In this document: piece by piece, positions 25,200-34,600 of the stretch
Position numbering within the stretch: position 1 is the first letter of the stretch
Layout: the number at the start of each line of letters is the position of its first letter
From: Maritalea sp047634455
GTDB lineage: Bacteria > Pseudomonadota > Alphaproteobacteria > Rhizobiales > Devosiaceae
Length of the DNA: 64,000 nt
Reading direction: 5' to 3'
Assembly (NCBI RefSeq): GCF_047634455.1
Contig: NZ_JBLIAI010000004.1
Location: 1 to 64,000, forward strand
Position numbers and translations under genes: made by a program
Notes under the pieces: generated by a model
The model's database searches: none
What the model was told of the DNA's origin: nothing
What the model saw: only the letters and a program-made list of their open reading frames with translations

Positions 25200-26162
25200 A
25201 TGCATATACTGGCACAGCGATACCAACGCTTCGCAGATATTGAAGCACAAGGCTCCTCTCCATTATACGAAATTTTGGCACGACACGTCGCTCAAAATCA
25301 TAAGCTTTTAGCGTTTCTCGAGACAATGCCAGATGAAAAGCAACAACCAAACCTGCTGTTCGCCGCCGTTCGCCATATTGCCGGGCTACAGGCAACAGCA
25401 GCTGGGTTTGAGCGCGCGCTTATAGAAAACGAAGATGCAGTACGCACCACTATGCTGACACGTTCGACCCAAACGAACGAACCAGCCCGTTGTGCTGTTT
25501 TGCTGCCCATTTTGGCGCAAATTGATGGCCCGATAGCATTGATTGAAGTCGGCGCATCCGCTGGTCTGTGCTTGTTGCCGGACAAATATGGCTACATTTA
25601 TGGCGAAAAGACATTAAAGCCGCCAGATTTTGACGATCAAACCACACCACTGTTTCACTGTCACGCGACAGCCAACACGCCAATCCCAGAAAAACTGCCA
25701 AATATCGTTTGGCGACGTGGGCTAGATCTCAATCCGCTCGACGTTAGAAACGAAGAAGACATTCGATGGTTAGAAACCCTTATCTGGCCGGAGCATGAAC
25801 AACGGATGTGCAATCTCAAGATGGCGATCCATACTGCCAAACAAGAACCGCCGATTGTCCAAAAAGGTAATTTGCTTACTGACTTGAATGACCTCGTCGA
25901 TCAAGCGCCAAAAAACACCACCCTGATAATTTTCCACACGGCGGTGTTGAGCTACATTGCTGAACAAGGAGACCGAGAAAGTTTTGCAGAAACTGCCCAA
26001 AGTCGATCCGATTTCTGGATCAGCAATGAAGCTGCACAGATTTTTGACCGGATTCGTCCACCCAAAACCAACCTCGCAAAAACAGGACGTTTCCTGCTCA
26101 GCGTCAGCGGCGTGCCAAAAGCGTGGACCCATCCACACGGCAAATCCATTAGTTGGATTTAG
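25200..26162 (+). CDS. DUF2332-family protein
   Basis: A 320-residue protein of the DUF2332 family, recognised by the early ARHVAQNHKLLAFLETMPDEKQQPNLLF-like region, the VGASAGLCLLPDKYGY block near residue 120, which resembles a Rossmann SAM-type loop, and the TTLIIFHTAVLSYIAEQ segment. The activity is unknown; the glycine-rich GASAGL suggests a nucleotide or SAM site. The ATG at 25200 has GGAATTTTT before it, a weak site. Convergent with mog. Confidence 0.8.
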   Translation: MHILAQRYQRFADIEAQGSSPLYEILARHVAQNHKLLAFLETMPDEKQQPNLLFAAVRHIAGLQATAAGFERALIENEDAVRTTMLTRSTQTNEPARCAVLLPILAQIDGPIALIEVGASAGLCLLPDKYGYIYGEKTLKPPDFDDQTTPLFHCHATANTPIPEKLPNIVWRRGLDLNPLDVRNEEDIRWLETLIWPEHEQRMCNLKMAIHTAKQEPPIVQKGNLLTDLNDLVDQAPKNTTLIIFHTAVLSYIAEQGDRESFAETAQSRSDFWISNEAAQIFDRIRPPKTNLAKTGRFLLSVSGVPKAWTHPHGKSISWI

Positions 26163-26173
26163 CAAGTTAGCGA

Positions 26174-26701
26174 CTATTTCTTCGGTCGGAAACTGTCGAG
26201 TTTGCCATTTTCAGTTTCAATGCGGCCAGCGCCGATCAAATCAAGGCAATAGGGCACGGCTGGGAAAACGGCGGAAAGGCACACATCAATCGCGGACGGT
26301 TTGCCCGGCACATTGATGATCAACGTTTTGCCGCGTATGCCCGCTGTTTGACGGGACAGGATAGCGGTTGGTACGTGTTCAAGGCTCACTTTGCGCATCA
26401 ACTCGCCAAAGCCCAAAAGCTCTTTTTCCATCACCAAAGCCATCGCTTCGGGTGTCAGGTCACGCGGTGAAGGACCCGTGCCGCCCGTCGTTAAAATCAG
26501 ATCAACTTCAACATTGTCGCACAGGTCTTTCAAACAAGCTTCAACCGAAGCAATACCGTCTTCAATCACCCGTTTTTCGGGTTGCCACTCAGATGAGATA
26601 ATGTCGTTCAACCATGCCTCAAGCGCAGGCCCACTTTTGTCCTCATATTCGCCGCGGCTTGCACGGTCCGAAATGGTGACGATCCCAATTTTAACACTCA
26701 T
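26174..26701 (-). CDS. mog: Molybdopterin adenylyltransferase (MogA/MoaB family)
   Basis: A 175-residue protein that activates molybdopterin by adenylation before metal insertion. The diagnostic TTGGTGPSPRDLTPEAM near residue 75 binds molybdopterin; GIVTISDRASRGEYEDKSG opens the protein and INVPGKPSAI closes the active site. The start ATG 26701 is set 4 bp after the moaA stop; the frame to 26791 overlaps moaA and is not used. It is the last gene of the nar/moa operon and supplies cofactor for NarG. Confidence 0.92.
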   Translation of the reverse strand: MSVKIGIVTISDRASRGEYEDKSGPALEAWLNDIISSEWQPEKRVIEDGIASVEACLKDLCDNVEVDLILTTGGTGPSPRDLTPEAMALVMEKELLGFGELMRKVSLEHVPTAILSRQTAGIRGKTLIINVPGKPSAIDVCLSAVFPAVPYCLDLIGAGRIETENGKLDSFRPKK

Positions 26702-26705
26702 AATT

Positions 26706-27716
26706 CTATCCACCCAAAAACGACATGTGCCGCTTGATACCAGATGTGCCGTTCTCATCAATCGAGAAATTGTGACATTCGGGTTTTGCAAACACTGTTT
26801 CGCGGATCAAGCCTTCAACAGCGGCGTTGCTTTCTGATGAGCGCAGCGCTTCCCGCAGATCAACCGACCCTTCTGCTCCCATGCAGGTGAAAAGCGTACC
26901 CGTGCACGAAACCCGCACACGATTGCAGGTCGAACAAAAATTATGCGACATCGGGGTGATAAAGCCTAAACGCCCACCGGTTTCACCAATCCGAACATAG
27001 CGCGATGGACCGCCCGTACTGTCTTTGATGTCCGCCATGCTCCAGCGTTGCGCCAGTTCTTGCCGGAAGTCCGTCAGCGAAACATATTGATCATTCCTGT
27101 CAATGCCAACGTCACCCAAAGGCATCGTTTCGATCAGCGTGAGGTCCATCCCACGGCCATGCGTGAAACGAATGAGCTGGTCGATCTCACTTTCGATCTT
27201 GCCTTTCACCGCCACCGTGTTGATCTTGATGTGCAGACCCGCTTCTTGCGCTTTTTCGATGCTCTCAAGCACCCGCTCCAAACGCCCCCAACGGGTAATC
27301 GCCGCGTACTTGTCTGGGCAAAGTGTATCAAGAGAAACGTTCACACGCTTCACACCACAATCCACCAACTGCTTCGCATATTTGCCCAGCAGAGTACCGT
27401 TTGTGGTTAGGGTCAATTCATCCAACGCGCCGCTGGCAAGGTGTCGCGACAGGCCCTCAAAAAGGCTCATCACATTACGCCGCACAAGCGGTTCACCGCC
27501 CGTCAGCCGAACTTTGCGCACCCCATTATCCACAAAGGCTGTAACCAACCGCTCCAATTCCTCGAGCGACAGCACTTCTTTGCGTGGCAAAAACGTCATC
27601 TGCTCCGACATGCAATAGGTGCAGCGCAAATCACATCGATCAGTGATCGACAAACGCAGGTAACTCGCTTGCCGACCATACTGGTCTGTCAATTGGGAAC
27701 TGGTTTGGTCCTGCAT
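26706..27716 (-). CDS. moaA: GTP 3',8-cyclase (molybdenum cofactor step 1)
   Basis: A 336-residue radical-SAM enzyme that starts molybdenum cofactor synthesis from GTP. The N-terminal cluster is CDLRCTYCM (CxxxCxxC); the C-terminal cluster is CSTCNRVRVSCTG with a later Cys; the FITPMSHNFC block and the terminal Gly-Gly (MSFLGG), both essential in MoaA, are present. The start at ATG 27716 lies 4 bp after the stop of the parvulin gene; the frame to 27806 would overlap it. Position within the nitrate reductase operon links cofactor supply to NarG production. Confidence 0.95.
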   Translation of the reverse strand: MQDQTSSQLTDQYGRQASYLRLSITDRCDLRCTYCMSEQMTFLPRKEVLSLEELERLVTAFVDNGVRKVRLTGGEPLVRRNVMSLFEGLSRHLASGALDELTLTTNGTLLGKYAKQLVDCGVKRVNVSLDTLCPDKYAAITRWGRLERVLESIEKAQEAGLHIKINTVAVKGKIESEIDQLIRFTHGRGMDLTLIETMPLGDVGIDRNDQYVSLTDFRQELAQRWSMADIKDSTGGPSRYVRIGETGGRLGFITPMSHNFCSTCNRVRVSCTGTLFTCMGAEGSVDLREALRSSESNAAVEGLIRETVFAKPECHNFSIDENGTSGIKRHMSFLGG

Positions 27717-27720
27717 AAAG

Positions 27721-28590
27721 CTATTGCACCAATGGGCTGTCAGCACCGTCGATTTGAATGCCCTTGATCTTGGCTTCCCCGGCCAGAATGCCAATATATT
27801 GCGCAACCGCGCGGCTCCAACTTGAAGCCTCTAAGAACGCTGCAATTTTAGCTTTCACATGATCAAATGGCAGTTGCCGACCTTCAATTTTCCGGTCAAG
27901 CTGAATAATGTGATAGCCAAAAGGGGTTGGCACTGGCGTTGGGCTCATCTGCCCTTCTTCAAGTTCAAACAGAACGGTTTCAAATTCTGGCACAGTCTGA
28001 CCCTTGGTCAATTGGCCCAAATTGCCACCTTCTTTAGCAGAAGGGCACTGCGAGAATTCACGCGCAAATTCACTAAAGCGCTCAGGGTTCTTCTTGATGG
28101 ATTCAATGATCTGTGCGGCTTTCACCATGCCTTTGCGACGTGCAACCGGGTCTTCCAACGCCCCTGCCAACAGGATATGCCGGGTTTCATAAATTGTCTC
28201 AGACGAAAACTTATCGCGGTGTTGATCAAAGTAACGCTGGCATTCTTCTTCACCAGCGCGTGGCACGTCAACTTCTTGTTCTAAGAGCTGGCGCACCTTT
28301 GCGTCTTCGTCCGTCTCGCGGCGGCCTTGTGCGTCTTCCATTGGCTCGGCATCCAAACCCAATGCGTTTGCTTTTTGCAAAAGCAACTCGCGGATCACCA
28401 GCGCGCGCGCCGCAGAAAGATATGCATCTTTGGCCGTGTCAGCTTCGTGGTTTTGCACCTCTTGCTGAATAGCCTCGAGCGTAATTTCAACGCCATTTAC
28501 GAATATTTCAGGCGATTTCGGTTTTGGGTCAACTTTCACAGTCTCGCCACTTGCCAGTTTGGGCATAGTATTATCGATGAGTGTTGCCAT
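27721..28590 (-). CDS. Cytoplasmic parvulin-type peptidyl-prolyl isomerase (NifM-like)
   Basis: A 289-residue PPIase. Residues 25-130 are a helical SurA/NifM-like N-terminal part, and a parvulin domain at about 135-240 shows ETRHILLAGA, FSQCPSAKEGGNLGQL and PFGYHIIQLD. There is no signal peptide, so it should act in the cytoplasm, fitting a folding role for NarGH before membrane attachment, as NifM does for nitrogenase Fe protein. That role is inferred from the operon. It follows narI after an intercistronic hairpin and precedes moaA by 4 bp. Confidence 0.88.
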   Translation of the reverse strand: MATLIDNTMPKLASGETVKVDPKPKSPEIFVNGVEITLEAIQQEVQNHEADTAKDAYLSAARALVIRELLLQKANALGLDAEPMEDAQGRRETDEDAKVRQLLEQEVDVPRAGEEECQRYFDQHRDKFSSETIYETRHILLAGALEDPVARRKGMVKAAQIIESIKKNPERFSEFAREFSQCPSAKEGGNLGQLTKGQTVPEFETVLFELEEGQMSPTPVPTPFGYHIIQLDRKIEGRQLPFDHVKAKIAAFLEASSWSRAVAQYIGILAGEAKIKGIQIDGADSPLVQ

Positions 28591-28617
28591 GATTTTTCCC
28601 TATCAAATTCTGTGGGT

Positions 28618-28640
28618 GGTGAGGCGTAGCCCGCCTCACC
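28618..28640 (-). other. Intercistronic hairpin between narI and the parvulin gene
   Basis: A perfect 9-bp stem GGTGAGGCG / CGCCTCACC with a 5-base loop. No T-run follows on the minus strand, so it is more likely an RNA-stability or processing element than a full terminator. Confidence 0.6.
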
Positions 28641-28652
28641 ATTTAAGCCAAA

Positions 28653-29348
28653 TTATATGCGTTTTTTCTTTGTCCGCACGATTTGGTAACCTGAACGCCA
28701 CATATAGCGAACCGGCGCACTAAGCATGTGCACAAGGCGCGTAAACGGGAACAACAATAGAATTGTCAGACCCAAGAACATGTGCGTCTTAAAGATCGGG
28801 CTGGCTTCAATGATGAAGTTTGATGCTTCAAAGTTGAAGGTGAATATGCCCTGACTATAGTTCATGAAATTCACCATTTCTGCCCCATCCAGGTGCCTTA
28901 ATGACACTGGGATCGTGCCTAGACCAAGCGCCAATTGCACCCACAAGATCAAAATGATCATATTGTCAGCAAAGCTGGACGCGGCGCGCACCCGCGCATC
29001 AAAGAAGCGACGATGGATCAGCAACGTGGCTCCAATAATTCCAATAACACCGGCAATACCACCACCAATAATCGCCATCAATTGCTTAGCTGTGTGGGTC
29101 ACACCAAGGGCATCAAACACCGCAATGGGGGTTAAAAGACCAACAAAATGGCCAACAAAAATAACCAGCACGCCGAGGTGGAACAAGACCGAACCCCACA
29201 TTAATTGCTTGCGCCGCAGCAATTGGCTCGAACCAGCTCTCCAGGTGTAAGGGTCTTTATCATAACGCAACACGCTGCCCACAATCAGGGTCGCCAATGC
29301 GATATAGGGGTAAATCCCAAACACTGCAAAATTGAGAAATTCCGTCAT
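28653..29348 (-). CDS. narI: Respiratory nitrate reductase gamma subunit (cytochrome b)
   Basis: A 231-residue membrane di-haem b subunit that takes electrons from quinol and passes them to NarH. Five hydrophobic helices are visible; the haem histidine pairs lie in the LFHLGVLVIFVGHFVG helix and in KTHMFLGLTILLLFPFTRLVHML. It follows narJ by 11 bp. Length and order match standard membrane-bound Nar systems. Confidence 0.95.
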   Translation of the reverse strand: MTEFLNFAVFGIYPYIALATLIVGSVLRYDKDPYTWRAGSSQLLRRKQLMWGSVLFHLGVLVIFVGHFVGLLTPIAVFDALGVTHTAKQLMAIIGGGIAGVIGIIGATLLIHRRFFDARVRAASSFADNMIILILWVQLALGLGTIPVSLRHLDGAEMVNFMNYSQGIFTFNFEASNFIIEASPIFKTHMFLGLTILLLFPFTRLVHMLSAPVRYMWRSGYQIVRTKKKRI

Positions 29349-29359
29349 CTCTCTTCTCC

Positions 29360-30070
29360 CTATTGTATCGTTGGTTGTGGGGCTGGGCGCTTTGCAGCAC
29401 GCAACTGACGGCCAAGCCGATCAGGTCCACAATCTTCTTCACCTTGACCACCGCCAAAGGTAATTGCTTCTTCTTCCCACACCGCATCAAGCGCTTCCAA
29501 ATCGTTCGGATCATCATCCGGTACGCTCAAAATCTCTGCAACAACTGCAGGATCGGCTTGGGTTGAAATGATTGCCTCAAGAGCCTGAAACGCATTTGCG
29601 TAAATGCTTTTCTTTTTCTCCAAGCGCTGACGCAATGCCGACAGAATATGCACGGTTTGCCCAAGCAATTCTTCACGCTCATTCTCAATCTGAATGGACG
29701 CGAATTCGATGAACATGGGCAAGAAATCTGGCAGGTCACTTACCGCCAACTCAAAACCTTGTTCTTCATACATTTGCTTGAGGTCAACCATTGCTTGGCC
29801 ACGGTCACGACTTTCGCCATGCACATGTTCAAACAAGTGCAGGGACAAAGTGCGTGTGCGGTCAAACAATTCCACATAACGCTCTTGTGCTTCATAAACA
29901 TCACGCGAAGCAATGTCGTCGATCAGCCCATTAAGGAGAGCCTTCTCAGGCTCCCCAGTCATACTATCATTAAGCACAGCGGCTTTCAGTTCCAACGCAG
30001 CGTCTTTCAACTCCTTTGACGGATAAGAAAGCAGCGTTGAGATGATTTTCAATGCATTCGCCATTTTCAT
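29360..30070 (-). CDS. narJ: Nitrate reductase molybdenum cofactor assembly chaperone
   Basis: A 236-residue TorD/NarJ-fold chaperone that binds NarG during molybdenum-cofactor and iron-sulfur insertion. Seen are the ISTLLSYPSKEL opening, YVELFDRTRTLSLHLFEHVHGESRDRGQAM, the most conserved block, and DLPDFLPMFIEF. The ATG at 30070 overlaps the narH stop by ATGA with a GGGGGA site before it, so it is translationally coupled. The C-terminus is polar and rich in Gln and Pro. Confidence 0.95.
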   Translation of the reverse strand: MKMANALKIISTLLSYPSKELKDAALELKAAVLNDSMTGEPEKALLNGLIDDIASRDVYEAQERYVELFDRTRTLSLHLFEHVHGESRDRGQAMVDLKQMYEEQGFELAVSDLPDFLPMFIEFASIQIENEREELLGQTVHILSALRQRLEKKKSIYANAFQALEAIISTQADPAVVAEILSVPDDDPNDLEALDAVWEEEAITFGGGQGEEDCGPDRLGRQLRAAKRPAPQPTIQ

Positions 30071-31605
30071 TCCCCCATCATTACGTCAGTTGGTGTGGTC
30101 ACTGTTTTGGTCTTTTTCGCCCCAAACAGATCAACTTCTGAATTGCCACCTGAGCAACCATTGCCAAAGCTAAAGCCACATGAACCACGAAGGTCATACG
30201 CATCTTCGGCTTCTTCACGGTGTGAAGTTGGAATAACAAACCGATCTTCATAGTTTGCGATCGCCATGATCTTGTACATGTCTTCGATCAATTCAGGGGT
30301 AAGCCCCACATCGGTCGCAAACTTGTCGTCGATCACCCCATCAATGGTTTTGGTGCGCATATAACCACGCATCGCCAACATCCGTTTCAAGGCCAGCGCA
30401 ATTGGCTCATCCTTACCACCTGTCAAAAGGTTGGCGAGGTAGCGAACCGGAATGCGCATGCTGTCCACGTCTGGCATGTTGTTTTTATCAACACCAATTT
30501 TGCCAACAGCCGCCGCATTTTGTAGCGGTGACAATGGTGGAATGTACCAAACCATCGGCAGGGTCCGGTATTCTGGGTGAAGTGGGAACGCCACTTTCCA
30601 GTCCATCGCCATTTTGTAAACCGGTGATTTTTGAGCGCTTTCCAACCAATCCTCAGGAATGCCTTGCTTACGCGCTTCAGCAATGATTGCCGGATCACTT
30701 GGATCAAGGAACACTTTGAGTTGTTTTTCGTACAAATCCTTGGTGTCTGGTGTTGATGCAATCTCTTCGATCTTGTCTGCATCATAAAGCATCACGCCCA
30801 AATAGCGGATCCGGCCAACGCATGTTTCTGAACAAACGGTTGGCAGACCTGCTTCAATCCGTGGGTAACAGAATGTGCATTTTTCTGATTTGCCTGAAGA
30901 CCAGTTGTAATAGATCTTTTTATAAGGACAGCCAGAAACACACATCCGCCAACCGCGACATTTTTCTTGGTCGATCAACACAATACCATCGTCTTCACGC
31001 TTATAGATCGCGCCAGATGGACATGCAGCCACACAGGTTGGGTTCAAGCAGTGCTCACACAACCGGGGCAGATACATCATGAAGGTGTTTTCAAACTCAC
31101 CGTAAATTTCTTTTTCGATGCCTTCAAAATTATAGTCTTTGCCGCGCTTGGAGAATTCACCACCAAGAATTTCTTCCCAGTTTGGACCCCAATTGATCTT
31201 TTCCATCCGCTCACCGGAAATCAAAGACCGTGGACGTGCCGTTGGGAACGCTTCACTTTCTTTGGCGGTTTGCAAATGCCCATAATCGAAATCGAACGGC
31301 TCATAATAGTCGTCGATTTCCGGCAGATCAGGGTTGGCGAAAATCTTCGCCAAAATCCGCCATTTTGCACCCATTTTCGGCGTAATCTTGCCGTTTGAGT
31401 TGCGTGTCCAACCACCATTCCATTTCTTTTGGTTTTCCCAGTCTTTGGGGTAACCAATACCTGGTTTGGTTTCCACGTTGTTGAACCAAGCGTATTCAAC
31501 GCCCTCGCGGTTCGTCCAAACGTTTTTACAGGTGACAGAACATGTGTGACACCCGATACATTTATCAAGGTTCAACACCATGCCGACTTGTGCACGAATC
31601 CGCAT
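30067..31605 (-). CDS. narH: Respiratory nitrate reductase beta subunit (iron-sulfur)
   Basis: A 512-residue cytoplasmic-side electron transfer subunit with four cysteine groups: CIGCHTCSVTCKN near residue 16, CEHCLNPTCVAACP near residue 185, CRGWRMCVSGCP (with the Trp that makes a [3Fe-4S] site) and KCTFCYPRIEAGLPTVC. It wires NarI to NarG. The ATG at 31605 shares one base with the narG stop (TAATG) and follows AGGAGGCG, a strong ribosome site; upstream in-frame sequence up to 31647 lies within narG and is not used. Confidence 0.96.
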   Translation of the reverse strand: MRIRAQVGMVLNLDKCIGCHTCSVTCKNVWTNREGVEYAWFNNVETKPGIGYPKDWENQKKWNGGWTRNSNGKITPKMGAKWRILAKIFANPDLPEIDDYYEPFDFDYGHLQTAKESEAFPTARPRSLISGERMEKINWGPNWEEILGGEFSKRGKDYNFEGIEKEIYGEFENTFMMYLPRLCEHCLNPTCVAACPSGAIYKREDDGIVLIDQEKCRGWRMCVSGCPYKKIYYNWSSGKSEKCTFCYPRIEAGLPTVCSETCVGRIRYLGVMLYDADKIEEIASTPDTKDLYEKQLKVFLDPSDPAIIAEARKQGIPEDWLESAQKSPVYKMAMDWKVAFPLHPEYRTLPMVWYIPPLSPLQNAAAVGKIGVDKNNMPDVDSMRIPVRYLANLLTGGKDEPIALALKRMLAMRGYMRTKTIDGVIDDKFATDVGLTPELIEDMYKIMAIANYEDRFVIPTSHREEAEDAYDLRGSCGFSFGNGCSGGNSEVDLFGAKKTKTVTTPTDVMMGE

Positions 31606-34600
31606 TATTTCGCCTCCTGCTTGCCTTTGTATGGCCCTTCGAGCCATTCGACCTTGTCCATTTTGCGCACAACCACAAACTCATCGCGGTTGGAGCCAAC
31701 AGTGCCGTAATAGTTGAAACCATATGATTGCTGCACATAGCCGCCAATCATGTGGGTCGGTTTAGTTATGACGCGGGTCACTGAGTTATGGATACCACCA
31801 CGTAGGCCTGTGGTTTCCGCACCCGGTGTGTTCACAATTTTCTCTTGCGCATGATACATGAAGACAGTGCCTTCTTTCATCCGCTGAGACACCACCACAC
31901 GAGCTGTAAGCGCGCCGTTGGAGTTGTAAACTTCCACCCAATCATTGTCTTCAAGGTCCGCTTTTTGTGCATCTGTTTCAGACACCCAAACAACAGGACC
32001 ACCACGGTTTAGCGTCAACATCATCAAGTTGTCAGAATAGGTGGAGTGAATCCCCCATTTCTGGTGCGGCGTGATGAAGTTCAACACCACTTGCTTGTTG
32101 CCGTTTGACCGCTTGTCGAGTTCCGGTGTGATCGTTTTTGTATCGATTGGAGGGCGATAGACGCAGAAGCCTTCACCGAATGCCCGCATCCAAAGATGAT
32201 CTTGATAAAGCTGCTGACGACCCGTCAATGTCCGCCAAGGGATAAGCTCATGCACGTTGGTATAACCCGCATTGTAGCAAACCTTCTCGCTTTCAATACC
32301 CGACCATGTTGGAGAAGAAATGATCTTTCTTGGCTGCGCAACAACGTCACGGAACCTGATCTTTTCATCTTCTTTTGGCAGCGCCAGATGTTGATGCTCG
32401 CGGCCAGTGATTTGCTCAAGAGCTTCCCAAGCTTTTACGGCAACTTCGCCGTTGGTCTCAGGGGCAAGGCTCAAGATCATTTCGCAAGCGTCAATTGCGG
32501 TGTCGATTTTCGCAAGACCTTTAGAAATGCCCTCATCCAACACAACGCCATTGAGTTCTTTGAGCAAGTGCACTTCGTGCTTGGTATCCCAAGCAATCCC
32601 TTTGCCGCCATTGCCAATTTTGTCGAGCAATGGCCCCACAGAGCAGAACTTTTTGTAAAGGTTCGGATAATCCCGCTCAACCGCAACGATGTTCGGCATG
32701 GTTTTGTTCGGAATGGCGTCGATTTCGCCTTTTTTCCAATCTTGCACATCCATCGCCTGGCCCATTTCGGCAGCGGTGTCGTGAAGTATAGGAACGGTGA
32801 CGATATCTGTTTCAACGCCCAGAACTTCTGGCGCGATCTCAGAGAACTTTTTCGCCAAACCCTTAAAGATGTTCCAGTCAGATTTTGCTTCCCATGCAGG
32901 ATCCGCCGCTGTTGACAGCGGGTGGATAAAGGGGTGCATATCAGACGTGTTCAAATCGTCTTTTTCGTACCATGTGGCTGTTGGCAACACGATGTCCGAA
33001 TAAACACAAGTCGTTGACATCCTAAAATCGATGGTGACCAACAAGTCCAACTTACCTTCAGGCGCTTTGTCGTGCCATTTGGCTTCAGTTGAACGTGCAC
33101 GGCCTTCTTCGCCCAAATCTTTGCCCATCACACCGTGTGAAGTGCCGAGAAGGTGCTTGAGGAAGTATTCGTGGCCCTTACCGGATGATCCGAGCAAGTT
33201 TGACCGCCACACAAATAGGTTACGTGGCCAGTTCGCAGGATCATCAGGATCCTCACATGACATTTCCAAATCACCAGACTTGAGTTGTTGAACAACATAG
33301 TCTTTGGGGTCCATGCCAGCTTCTTTTGCTTCAGCAGCAATGGTCAATGGATTTGTCTTAAGCTGTGGCGCAGAAGGCAACCAACCCATCCGTTCAGCAC
33401 GAATGTTATAGTCGATCATGGTGCCGTCCCACGGACCATCTGGTGCCGTTGGCGACAAGATTTCATCAACTTTCACAGTTTCATAGCGCCACTGATCAGT
33501 GTGCGCATACCATGCACTGGTTGAGTTCATGTGACGTGGTGGACGGCTCCAATCCAGACCGAACGCCAAAGGTTGCCAACCGGTTTGTGGGCGCAATTTT
33601 TCTTGCCCCACATAGTGGCTCCACCCACCGCCAGATTGACCGATACAACCGCACATCACCAACATATTGATGATGCCGCGATAATTCATGTCCATATGGT
33701 ACCAGTGGTTCAGACCAGCGCCCAGAATGACCATGGAGCGGCCATTTGTTTTCTCGGCATTGTCCGCGAACTCACGAGCAACAGTGATAATTTGTTCTCT
33801 TGGCACACCCGTGATCTTTTCAGCCCATGCTGGTGTGTAAGGGGTTTCATCATCATAGCTGGTGGCAACATTTTCGCCGCCCAAACCACGATCTAGGCCG
33901 TAGTTTGCCACGAACAAATCAAACACTGTCGCAACAAGTGCTTCGCCGTCTTTCAGCTTAACCTTTTTCGCAGGAACTGACCGCACCAAAACGCTCGCAT
34001 GGTCTGTGCCTTGGAAATGATCGTGCTCACGATTGCCGAAATAGGGGAAGGCCACGTCTGCAACTTGATCATGTTCATCATCAAGCACAAAGCTCATATC
34101 CAGCTCGGTATCATTGCCCTTGCTGTCTTTGGGCTCAAGGTTCCACTGTTTGCTATCGTCCCAACGGAAACCCGCAGAGCCGTGCGGCACAACGATCTTT
34201 TTGGTTTTGCCGTCAACCGCAACAGTTTTCCATTCTGTATTTTCTTTTTCACCCAGATTGTCTTCAAAGTCAGAGGAACGCAGCAAGCGCTCAGGGATCA
34301 TATTGCCGTCTTTTTCGACCAAGCGAACAAGGTTCGGCATGTCTGTGTAACGACGGCAATAATCTTCAAAATATTCAGCTTGGCGATCCAAATGGAACTC
34401 ACGCAGGATAACGTGACCCATGGCCATAGCCAACGCGGCATCTGTGCCCTGTTTTGGGTGCAGCCACAAATCGCCAAACTTTGCAGCTTCTGAATAATCT
34501 GGACAAACAACTACAGACTTGGTGCCTTTGTAACGTGCTTCTGTATAGAAGTGCGCATCTGGTGTACGTGTTTGAGGAACGTTTGAGCCCCAAAGCATCA

